Shown here in pieces: positions 18,523 to 25,981 of a stretch of DNA of 64,000 nucleotides; the first letter of the stretch is position 1; each line of letters opens with the position of its first letter. The DNA is from DASZBX01 sp035943635 (lineage in GTDB: Bacteria; Actinomycetota; Actinomycetes; Streptomycetales; Catenulisporaceae). The stretch lies in contig DASZBX010000107.1 in NCBI GenBank assembly GCA_035943635.1, forward strand, positions 17,750 to 81,749. The letters run 5' to 3'. The translations under genes were made by a program, and so were the position numbers. Below the pieces are notes generated by a model, which was given only the letters and a program-made list of their open reading frames with translations, was not told the DNA's origin and did no database searches.

Positions 18523-18932
18523 CGCCGGGAATCCCGCCCGGTCGGCGCGATCCGCTCCGACCCGGCCGGTCGATCCCCCGCCGCGCGGCCATCCGCCGCC
18601 GCCCGAGCCACTGAATCCGGACCCTGCATCACTCCTCCCCGGACCCGGAACGCTCGCCCGGCCCAGACGCCGCGACCCGCACCACTTCACCCGCACCGCG
18701 CCGCACAACCATCACTACCAGAGACCTCGCTCACTTCCGTCGATGAAGCGATCCCGTATTCAGCACCATCGGACGACCAACTGAACCATCCGTGCCCGCC
18801 CGCCCGACCACACGACCGCCGACCCGCCCCTCGCAGCCCGCCACCCACCACGCCGGACGAGCTGATCCGACGCCGGGGCCGCGTCGAGTCCGAGCCGGAG
18901 CGGGCGACCAGAAGAGAAGAACGAGGTTTGAC

Positions 18933-19613
18933 ATGACCCAGCTCGCCGAAGCGCTCGGCCCGTCCGGCCCGACCCCGGACGCCGCGCCCGGCACCACCCT
19001 CGCGCCCGACTACGCGCCCGAGCTCGTGCCCGCCCCCGCGGCCGTCCCGGCCCTGCTGGCCAGCGGGCACGCCGTGTCCGGCACCTTCCCGGCCGCGCCG
19101 AGCCCCGCGGCCCCGGCCGCCGACCAGGCCCCGACCCCGGCCGAACTGCTCGCGCTGGCCACCGCGCTGGCCGCGGAACCCGGCCTGACCGACCGCCTGC
19201 CGGCCGCGGCGGGGGAGCGCACCTGGCTCGCCCTGCCGGTGCGGGCCGGCCTGCAGGCCTGGCTGATCGCCTGGCCGGCCGGCACCGGCACCGGCTGGCA
19301 CGACCACGGCGACGCCCGCGGCGCGATGGTCCTGGTCGAAGGACGGCTGACCGAGCGCTCGACCACCCGCCCGGTCGGCCACGCCGACGGCGCGAGCCTG
19401 GAACTGCCGGACGAGGACGCCCGCCTGCGCCGCTTCGGCGCCGCCGAGGGCCGCTCTTTCACCGCGCGGCACGTGCACGAGGTCACCAACGAGGAGCCGG
19501 CGACCGCGTACTCGGTGCACGTCTACTACCCGGACCTGACCCTGATGCGGCGCTACGTGCCCAGTGGCGGGCGCCTGCTGCCGATCGGCACCGAGTCGGC
19601 CGGGGACTGGTGA
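18933..19613 (+). CDS. Cysteine dioxygenase-family cupin
   Basis: Predicted non-haem iron thiol dioxygenase that oxidises cysteine (or a related thiol such as 3-mercaptopropionate) to the sulfinate in the cytosol. The 226-residue protein has the cupin metal motif WHDHGDARGAMVLVEG (residues ~114-129) and the second-motif His in RHVHEVTNE (~174-182), followed by SVHVYYPDLTLMRRY. The first ~60 residues are Ala/Pro-rich and not part of the fold. The ATG at 18933 has an ACGAGG site. The gene overlaps the next one by GTGA, so the two are translationally coupled. A probable Cys leader peptide upstream fits control by cysteine supply. Confidence 0.85.
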   Translation: MTQLAEALGPSGPTPDAAPGTTLAPDYAPELVPAPAAVPALLASGHAVSGTFPAAPSPAAPAADQAPTPAELLALATALAAEPGLTDRLPAAAGERTWLALPVRAGLQAWLIAWPAGTGTGWHDHGDARGAMVLVEGRLTERSTTRPVGHADGASLELPDEDARLRRFGAAEGRSFTARHVHEVTNEEPATAYSVHVYYPDLTLMRRYVPSGGRLLPIGTESAGDW

Positions 19614-20671
19614 CCGCGGCGCCGGCGGCCGGGGCGCGGGGGCCCGGGCCGCTGCCGACCGTCGACGTGCACCAGCACCTCTGGCCGGCCGAGCTGGTCG
19701 ACGCGCTGCGCCGGCGGGAGACCGGGCCGCGGCTGGAGGGCTGGACCCTGCTGCTGCCCGGGGAACCGGACTTCGAGGTGGACCCGGCCGACCACGACCC
19801 CGCGTTCCGCCGCATACTCGCCGCGGCCGAGGGCACCGACCTGGCGCTGGTCTCGCTGTCCAGCCCGCTCGGGATCGAGCACCTGCCCGAGGCCGAGGCG
19901 CGGCCGCTGCTGGACGCCTACCACCTCGGCGCGGCCCGGCTCGGCGCGCCGTTCGGGGCCTGGGCGGCCGCGTGCGTGGCCGCGCCGCGCCCGGACGAGC
20001 TCGGCGAGCTGCTGACCGACGGCTTCCACGGCCTGCAACTGCCCGCGACCGCCCTGGCCGACGCGGCCGGGTATGAGAACTGCGGCGGGCTGCTGGAGAC
20101 CCTGGCCCGGCACGGGCGCCCGCTGCTGATCCACCCCGGGCCGCTCGGCGCGGGTCCTGGTCCGGGCCTGGGCGTAGCGGGCCCGGGTGCGGGCGCGGCG
20201 TCGAGTACGGCCGCGGGCGTTGGTCCGGCGGCCTCCTCGGGTCCCCTCGGCTGCGTCGACCGCGGTCCGGGCTGGTGGCCCGCAGTGGTCTCGTACGTCG
20301 CGCAGATGCACGCGGCCTGGTTCGCGTTCCGCGCCTTCGGCCGCCCGGCCCACCCCGACCTGCGGGTCTGCTTCACCATGCTGGCCGGACTGGCGCCGCT
20401 GCACTTCGAGCGCGCGGCCGCCCGGGGCGCGGGCGAGGTCGACCGGGGCCGGGACCCGCGGATCTGGCTGGAGGTCTCCTCGTACGGACCGAGCGCGATC
20501 GGCGCCGTCGCCGCCGTCTGCGGCCCACAGGCACTGATCCGCGGCTCGGACCAGCCGTACGCGGCCGTTCCCGAATACGGCCTCGGCGCCGAGACCGCGC
20601 GACTGCTGGACGTCGACAACCCCGCCGCACTCCTGGGACCGACGCCGGCCGAAGGTCCGCAAGCGGCCTAG
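19610..20671 (+). CDS. Amidohydrolase-family TIM-barrel protein
   Basis: A 353-residue protein with the metal-binding start of the amidohydrolase superfamily (TVDVHQHLW, HxH at about residues 22-24), a barrel His in RPLLIHPGPLG and a late metal Asp in IRGSDQPYA. This arrangement fits metal-dependent hydrolases or decarboxylases of the amidohydrolase-2 type. An Ala/Gly-rich insertion (about residues 185-220) is not family-typical. The GTG start overlaps the cysteine dioxygenase stop by 4 nt, so the product probably works on, or downstream of, the same sulfur metabolite. That link is inference; the substrate cannot be read from the sequence. Confidence 0.75.
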   Translation: MTAAPAAGARGPGPLPTVDVHQHLWPAELVDALRRRETGPRLEGWTLLLPGEPDFEVDPADHDPAFRRILAAAEGTDLALVSLSSPLGIEHLPEAEARPLLDAYHLGAARLGAPFGAWAAACVAAPRPDELGELLTDGFHGLQLPATALADAAGYENCGGLLETLARHGRPLLIHPGPLGAGPGPGLGVAGPGAGAASSTAAGVGPAASSGPLGCVDRGPGWWPAVVSYVAQMHAAWFAFRAFGRPAHPDLRVCFTMLAGLAPLHFERAAARGAGEVDRGRDPRIWLEVSSYGPSAIGAVAAVCGPQALIRGSDQPYAAVPEYGLGAETARLLDVDNPAALLGPTPAEGPQAA

Positions 20672-21459
20672 TAAGGCGGCCGGAAAAGACAGCCCGGCCC
20701 CGAACTCTGGCGCCTAAGGTGAGTTGCCGGGTGGTGCGTTGACCTGCCGGGTGAGTGCGCGCGGCGAAACGGCTCAGCGGTGGTGGCTGGGCGTGCGCCG
20801 CGGCCGGCCGCATACTCTGTCGTCTGTGGTGCGCCGCGGCCGGCCGCATACTCAGTCGTCTGTGGTTGGCCGCGGCGCGCGGCCAGGCGCCGCCGATCAG
20901 ACGTTTCGCCGCGCCAGAGTTCGGAATTACTCGTCTATGCTCGAACCCGACCCGCTGCGAGGCCCACCCCGGCCCCGCAGCCGATCCCGCACGCGCCCCG
21001 CGGAGCCTCGCCGAGAACCCTCCCGGCCCCGGCCCACCCGGGCCCAGCTGCGGTTTCCCAGCGAGTTCGTCCACGAATCATCAGTATCCGTCAAAGCCCG
21101 CCCCGCGGCGGCCGCCGGCCTCGGCCCGCCCCCGCGTTGACCAGCGGCGCGGCCGAAAGAGCCCGGGTCAGCCCGTGCTCTACGTACTAAGATCTCGTAA
21201 TCCCCACACTTGTCCGGCTTCCCCCGGCTCGGCCATCCTGAGTGCTACGCAGCTGTTCAGCCACAACACTGAAACAACCGTCTGGCACGACAACCTCAGG
21301 CCGGGCAGAGCGCTCATCGGCACACCGAGACCCACCGCGAGCCGGCTCGTCCCGCGTACCCACCGCGGCCGCCCGTCCCGCCGTCGGTGGCGGCCCGCCC
21401 GCGGGTACCGCCGCTGCGCAGGTCGTCGGTCGGCGTCCCACAGTCCACGAGGAGCTGCG
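20672..21459. other. Long intergenic region upstream of the LeuA-like gene
   Basis: About 790 nt with no convincing gene. It holds a 36-bp tandem repeat (listed separately) and, near 21180-21300, a relatively AT-rich stretch that probably contains the promoter of the LeuA-like gene. The open frame that crosses it belongs to the downstream gene's frame but lacks ribosome sites and normal protein composition. Confidence 0.5.
20793..20864. repeat. Two tandem 36-bp repeats
   Basis: Two adjacent 36-bp copies (20793-20828 and 20829-20864) differ at a single base. Each contains GCGGCCGGCCGC, itself a perfect 12-bp palindrome, followed by ATACTC and GTCGTCTGTG. A degenerate third start (TTGGCCGCGGCGCG) follows. 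The palindromic core could be a repeated protein-binding site. Confidence 0.85.
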
Positions 21460-23028
21460 ATGTTCCACAAGGCCGTCGCCCAGCTGGAGGCGTGGCGTTC
21501 CCATCCGCCCGGCCGGCCGTCCACCCGCCGCCCGGGGCCCGGCGCCGCCCGCGCCGCCGGGACCGGCCTGGCCGCCGACCGGGGCCGCGCCGTGGGCTCG
21601 GTGCCCGCCCCGGCCGCCGCGGGCATCGCCGCGGGCGACGCGACGGACGGCCCCCGGGCGATCGGCGCCGCCAACGGCCCGGCCGCCGGCCCCGGCCCGG
21701 ACCAGGGCGGCGCCCGGACCCGCGTCACCAGCTCGGCCTCGCTGACCGCCCGGCCCCCGGCTCCCGGCCCGGCCGCCGCGCTCGGCCCGGCCCCGGAGCA
21801 CGACCTGCCGCCGGAGATTCTGATCTGCGACACCACCCTGTGCGACGGCGAACTGGCGCCCGGGGTCGCGTTCAGCCAGGACGAGAAGCTGCGGATCGCC
21901 GAACGGCTGGCCGCGCTCGGCGTGCCGCTGATCGAGGCCGGCTTCCCGGCCGTGTCCGCCGAGGAGGTGGCCGCGGTCCGCGCGATCGTCGAGGCCGAAC
22001 TCGGCGCGGCCATCCAGGTGATCGCCCGGCCGCTCAAGCACGACATCGACATGGCCGTGCACAGCGGCGCGCACCGGATCGCCCTGTGCGTCGGCACGTC
22101 CGACGTGCACGTGCAGCGCAAGCTGCGCACCGACCGGGCCCAGCTGCTGCGCCAGATCCGGGACGGGGTCGGCTACGCCCGGCAGTCCGGGCGGCAGATC
22201 GTGTTCGTCGCCGAGGACGCCGTCCGCGCGGACCCCGGGTTCCTGGTCACCGCCCTGTGCGCGGCCGCGGACGCCGGCGCGGACGCGGTCGGCCTGGCCG
22301 ACACCGCCGGGATCGGCACCCCGCACTCGGTCGCCGCCCTGGTCCGCCGGGTCGCCGCGGCCTGCCCGCTGCCGATCACGGTGCACTGCCGCAACGACCT
22401 GGGCCTGGCCACCGCGAACACCATCGCGGCGCTCGGCTCCGGCGCCACCGGCGCGCAGTGCGCCGTGCTGGGCCTGGGCGGGCGGGCCGGCAACGCCTCG
22501 CTGGAGGAGCTGGTCCTGGCCCTGGAGGTCGGCTACCACATCCGCACCGGGCTGGACCTGCGCGGCCTGGCCCCGCTGGCCCGGCAGGTGGCCGCCCTGG
22601 CCGGGCAGGTGATCGGGCCCGCCCGCCCGGTGATCGGCCGCAACGCCTTCCTGCACGAGAGCGGGCTGCGCACCAGCGGAGTGGTGCGTGAACCGGGCCT
22701 CTATGAGGCGTACCCGCCCGAGCTGGTCGGCCGCAGCCGCGGATTCGCGGTCGGCCCGGACTCCGGCCGGGCGGGCGTCGGCACCATCCTGGGCCGGTAC
22801 GGCCTGGACCTGGCCGACTCGCAGCTGGACAGCCTGATCGAGGACATCCGGCGGCGCGACTTCTCCGGCGAGCCGCTGCGCGAGGACGAACTGCTGCGGA
22901 TGGCCCGGGCGGTCACCGAACGCGATGGCGCCCGCCCCGGCCGCCGGGCCGTGGGCGACTGGTCCGGGCCGGGGATGCTCAGCCCCTGGCCGGCCGCGGA
23001 CCGGGGCGCGGCCAAGGGGGCCGGATGA
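21460..23028 (+). CDS. LeuA/homocitrate-synthase-like protein with altered active site
   Basis: A 522-residue DRE-TIM barrel (HMGL-like) protein. After ~115 residues of disordered Ala/Pro-rich sequence, the barrel starts at ILICDTTLCDGELAPGVAF (residues 120-138). In the 2-isopropylmalate/homocitrate synthase family this reads RDTTLRDGxQ. Here both arginines are Cys (123 and 128), including the catalytic Arg, while the metal Asp129 is kept. The metal His pair HxHN is HCRN (309-312), and GERAGN is GGRAGN (340-345). The C-terminal ~110 residues include FLHESGLRTSGV and the normal second subdomain, but no LeuA feedback domain. The ATG has an ACGAGGAG site. It lies 109 nt before the DXR-IspH fusion. 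It is probably not a leucine-pathway enzyme. Confidence 0.8.
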   Translation: MFHKAVAQLEAWRSHPPGRPSTRRPGPGAARAAGTGLAADRGRAVGSVPAPAAAGIAAGDATDGPRAIGAANGPAAGPGPDQGGARTRVTSSASLTARPPAPGPAAALGPAPEHDLPPEILICDTTLCDGELAPGVAFSQDEKLRIAERLAALGVPLIEAGFPAVSAEEVAAVRAIVEAELGAAIQVIARPLKHDIDMAVHSGAHRIALCVGTSDVHVQRKLRTDRAQLLRQIRDGVGYARQSGRQIVFVAEDAVRADPGFLVTALCAAADAGADAVGLADTAGIGTPHSVAALVRRVAAACPLPITVHCRNDLGLATANTIAALGSGATGAQCAVLGLGGRAGNASLEELVLALEVGYHIRTGLDLRGLAPLARQVAALAGQVIGPARPVIGRNAFLHESGLRTSGVVREPGLYEAYPPELVGRSRGFAVGPDSGRAGVGTILGRYGLDLADSQLDSLIEDIRRRDFSGEPLREDELLRMARAVTERDGARPGRRAVGDWSGPGMLSPWPAADRGAAKGAG

Positions 23029-23137
23029 CCGCGCCGCGTGGGCCCGCAGCCGCTTCGCCCCGCGGCCGGCGCCGGCCGGCCGACCTCCCGGACCCGGCCG
23101 CCGGCCAGGCCCACCCCACGGAATCAAGGTGACCGAC

Positions 23138-24976
23138 GTGACCCGCACCGTTGTCGTCCTCGGCTCGACCGGCTCGATCGGCACCCAGGCGCTGAGCGTG
23201 ATCAGCGACCACCGCGACCGCTTCCGGGTGGCCGCGCTCGGCTCCAGCGGGACCAGCGTGGCCCAGTTCGCCTGGCAGCTGATCGAGTTCGGCGCCGAGT
23301 ACGCCGCGATCGCCGACCCGGCCGCGGCCGGGGACCTGCGGCCGGCGATCGACCGGGAGGCGGCCCGGCGGGGCCTGGGCCCGGGCCGATTCAATCCGCC
23401 GCGGATCCTGGCCGGCCCGGCCGCGCTGGCCGAGATCGCCGGGCTGCCCTGCGACGTGGTGCTCAACGCGGTCTCCGGCCCGTCCGGGCTGCCGCTGACC
23501 CTGGCCGCCCTGGCCGCCGGGCGCACCGTCGCCCTGGCCGACAACGAGTCCCTGGTGGTCGGCGGCCGCCTGGTCACCGACCGGGCCGTGCCGGGCCAGA
23601 TCGTGCCGGTCGACCCCGGGCACGCCGCGCTGGCCCAGTGCCTGCGCTCGGGCGAACCGGGCGAGGTGCGCCGGCTGGTGCTGACCGCGGCCGGCGGCCC
23701 GTTCCGCGGCCGGCGCCGGGCCCAGCTGGCCTCGGTCACCCCGCGCGAGGCACTGTCCCAGCCGGCCCGCTCGCTCGGCCCGGTCAGCAGCGTCAACCAG
23801 GCCACCCTGGTCAACAAGGGCCTGGAACTGATCGAGGCGCACCTGCTGTTCGGCGTCGCGTACGACGACATCGAGGTGCTCATCCACCCGCAGGGCGTGG
23901 TCCACTCGATGGTCGAGTTCGTCGACGGCGCCACGATCGCCCAGCTCTCCCCGCCCGAGACCGGGCTGTCCCTGCTCTGGGCGCTGGCCTGGCCGGAGCG
24001 GGTGGCCGCGGTCGGCGCGGGCCTGGACTGGACCAAGGCCAGCGCGCTGACCTTCACCCCGCTGGACGAGGAGCACTACCCGGCCGTGGCCCTGGCCGGC
24101 GAGGTCGGCCGGGTCGGCGGCAGCGCCCCGGCGGTCTACCACGCCGCGAACGAGGAGTGCGTGGCCGCGTTCCTGGCCGGGCGGATCAAGTTCCCGCAGA
24201 TCGTGGACACCGTCGCCCGGGTGCTGGCCGAGCACACGGTCGGCGGCAAGGTGCCCTCGCTCGGCGAGGTGCAGGCCGCCCAGCAGTGGGCCAGGGCCCG
24301 GGCCCGGGAACACGTCGGCGGGTCCGGCCGGCGCCGCCCCGGGCTCCCGCCGCTGCCGGTCGGCGGCCCGGCCCGCTACGCCCGCCGGGTGCTGCTGGCC
24401 AGCGCGCGCGACCACCACCCGGACCCTGGCCCGGCCGACCCGGGCCGCCCGGACCCGGCCGGCCGTTCCGGCGGGCGGCGGGCGACCGGCTTCGTGCTGC
24501 CCGGCCGCGGCGACCCGGACCAGGGCACCGGCACCCGGGCCCGGGTCGACTCGGCCGCGCTGGGCACCCCGGCGTTCGACTGCGCGGCCGCGGACCGGAC
24601 CGGCCAGGACCGGGCCGCGCGGCAGCGGGCCGAGTTCGACCGGGTGGTCCAGGACGTGGCCCTGGAGGCGGACCTGGTGATCGTGGTCGGCTCGGCCCAG
24701 GCGGCCGACTCGATCCGCCTGGTCGACGTCGCGCTGGACGCCGGCGCGGCCGCCTACCTGGTCGACGACGCCGGGAAGCTGGACCCGCGCTGGTTCGACG
24801 GGGTCGGCACGGTCGGCGTGACCAGCGCCGCCTCGACCCCGCCGGAGCTGGTCGCGGCGGTGCTGGCCCGGCTGGCCGCGTCCGGGTACGGCCACCCGGC
24901 CGGGGCCGCCGGTCCCGGCCGGGTGGCCGACAGCGTGCTGTTCGCCCGGCCGGCCCAGCCCCGGGTGGGCCGGTGA
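23138..24976 (+). CDS. DXR-like reductoisomerase fused to an IspH C-terminal domain
   Basis: A 612-residue chimera of two MEP-pathway enzymes. Residues 1-400 follow 1-deoxy-xylulose-5-phosphate reductoisomerase: VVLGSTGSIGTQAL, LADNESLVVGG, PVDPGHAALAQCL, NKGLELIEAHLLF, IHPQGVVHSMVEF, AANEECVAAFLAGRIKF. Several active-site positions differ from the canonical enzyme: Asn136 for the NKES Lys, Gly161 for metal ligand Glu152 (E. coli numbering), Ala185 for the TASGGPFR Ser. Asp159, Lys227 and Glu230 are kept. After a Pro/Gly linker, residues ~480-582 match the last domain of IspH (DLVIVVGSAQAADSIRL, AYLVDDAGKLDPRWFDGV, TVGVTSAASTPPELV). Only one Cys (482) is in a position like an IspH cluster ligand. 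I took the GTG at 23138 because CAAGG precedes it; a GTG at 23129 is possible. Confidence 0.85.
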   Translation: MTRTVVVLGSTGSIGTQALSVISDHRDRFRVAALGSSGTSVAQFAWQLIEFGAEYAAIADPAAAGDLRPAIDREAARRGLGPGRFNPPRILAGPAALAEIAGLPCDVVLNAVSGPSGLPLTLAALAAGRTVALADNESLVVGGRLVTDRAVPGQIVPVDPGHAALAQCLRSGEPGEVRRLVLTAAGGPFRGRRRAQLASVTPREALSQPARSLGPVSSVNQATLVNKGLELIEAHLLFGVAYDDIEVLIHPQGVVHSMVEFVDGATIAQLSPPETGLSLLWALAWPERVAAVGAGLDWTKASALTFTPLDEEHYPAVALAGEVGRVGGSAPAVYHAANEECVAAFLAGRIKFPQIVDTVARVLAEHTVGGKVPSLGEVQAAQQWARARAREHVGGSGRRRPGLPPLPVGGPARYARRVLLASARDHHPDPGPADPGRPDPAGRSGGRRATGFVLPGRGDPDQGTGTRARVDSAALGTPAFDCAAADRTGQDRAARQRAEFDRVVQDVALEADLVIVVGSAQAADSIRLVDVALDAGAAAYLVDDAGKLDPRWFDGVGTVGVTSAASTPPELVAAVLARLAASGYGHPAGAAGPGRVADSVLFARPAQPRVGR

Positions 24977-25322
24977 CGGCCCGTTGCGGGCGCCCGGGCG
25001 CCCGCGCGGACCTCGCCGCCGGACAGGCCAGACCTGTCCGGGCCGGCGACGAATCACAGCGGCGATCCGCCGCGCACCCGGTCGAGATACGCCGTGCGGC
25101 TCGACCGGGCGCGGACCGGAGCGGCCCACCGCGGCCGCGGGTCGCTGTCGTCCGGCGGCGCGCCGGCCGTCCGGGGCGGGTCGTGGCGTGCGACCTGCCC
25201 CGGACGGCCGGGCGCCGCGCCGGGCCGAGGCCGCCGCAAGCGCGCGGCGGCCGACCTGTTCAGGGGGCGACGAGCCGGGCTGCGAATGCGGCGGCCGGGC
25301 GTGAGGAATGCGAGTGGTGCAC
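24977..25322. other. Intergenic region, no gene seen
   Basis: About 345 nt between the DXR-IspH fusion and the two small coupled ORFs. Plus-strand frames are open because of high GC but have no ribosome site or recognisable product. I see no strong hairpin. Confidence 0.4.
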
Positions 25323-25535
25323 GTGAGCACGGTGCTGAATCAGACCTGCGAAGTCCGCGCCTTCCGGGGCCCGGTCCGGGCGGCGCAACGGACCACGGCC
25401 CGGACCCCGGACCCGGCCGCCGACCGGACACCCGGCCGAACAGCAGGGCGAACAGCGGACCGGCCGGCGGCGGCCGGGCGCGGCACCGGCGCGGCCGGAC
25501 CCCGGCCGGCCACGGCATCCGGAGTCGGCCGATGA
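25323..25535 (+). CDS. Small Arg/Ala-rich ORF coupled to the next ORF
   Basis: A 70-residue reading from a GTG at 25323 (an ATG at 25308 would add 5 residues). It starts STVLNQTCEVRAFRGPV and then becomes a low-complexity Thr/Arg/Ala/Pro tail. Codon third positions are mostly G or C, but the ribosome site is weak. Its stop overlaps the ATG of the next ORF (ATGA), which is the main reason to list it. It could be a leader or precursor-like small protein. Function unknown. Confidence 0.35.
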   Translation: MSTVLNQTCEVRAFRGPVRAAQRTTARTPDPAADRTPGRTAGRTADRPAAAGRGTGAAGPRPATASGVGR

Positions 25536-25810
25536 CGCCGGAACCGGTCAAACGACACCCGGTCGGCGCCGGCCACGGAATCCTCAAGTGCTCCTACTCG
25601 CCCACCGCCTGGCCGCTGTGGCGCCCCCGGGTGTGCGGCCGCGGCCAGGGCACGATCGAGGGCCTCAAGGCCTTCGACGCGGCCGCCACCCCCGCGGCCG
25701 GCCGCGGCCGCTCGGACTGCCCGGCCAGCACCGCCGCCTGCTCGCTCGGCCGGCTCCAGTGCCGTGCGCCCCGGCCGCCCTGGCGCCGGATGGGCGGTAC
25801 CTCCGGGTGA
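25532..25810 (+). CDS. Small Cys-containing protein of unknown function
   Basis: A 92-residue protein translated from an ATG that overlaps the previous stop. Third codon positions are almost all G or C, as in real genes here. It has five Cys (in LKCSYS, PRVCGRG, SDCPA, AACSLG and LQCRAP), a Trp/Pro-rich patch (SPTAWPLWRPR) and a central segment TIEGLKAFDAAATP. There is no signal peptide or membrane helix. I know no family for it. Downstream of the DXR-IspH gene on the same strand, it could be part of that transcription unit. Either a metal-binding small protein or a peptide substrate is possible; neither is shown. Confidence 0.5.
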   Translation: MTPEPVKRHPVGAGHGILKCSYSPTAWPLWRPRVCGRGQGTIEGLKAFDAAATPAAGRGRSDCPASTAACSLGRLQCRAPRPPWRRMGGTSG

Positions 25811-25981
25811 TCGAGAGCTGATGCCGGTGGCGGCTGCCTGACGGACGGCGGTCCGGGCGGCGTACGGACGCAGCCCGGACCGGCCGAGAGCCGCATCGCC
25901 GGCATCGGTCGCGTATCGGAGCGCGAGCGCAATCCGGAGCCAGCGCGCGGAACCGACTCGCACCCGAGCCGTTCGGTCCGC

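Noticed and set aside
18473..18784. 103-residue plus-strand ORF
   Set aside because: Proline/His-rich reading without a ribosome site, overlapping the leader peptide region; more likely untranslated leader RNA.
20755..21459. In-frame extension upstream of the LeuA-like gene
   Set aside because: No ribosome site, poor composition, and it crosses the tandem repeats; the ATG at 21460 has ACGAGGAG.
23138..24976. Fosmidomycin-resistant DXR self-protection gene
   Set aside because: Loss of a metal ligand and other active-site residues makes DXR activity doubtful, and there are no phosphonate genes (such as PEP mutase) in the window.
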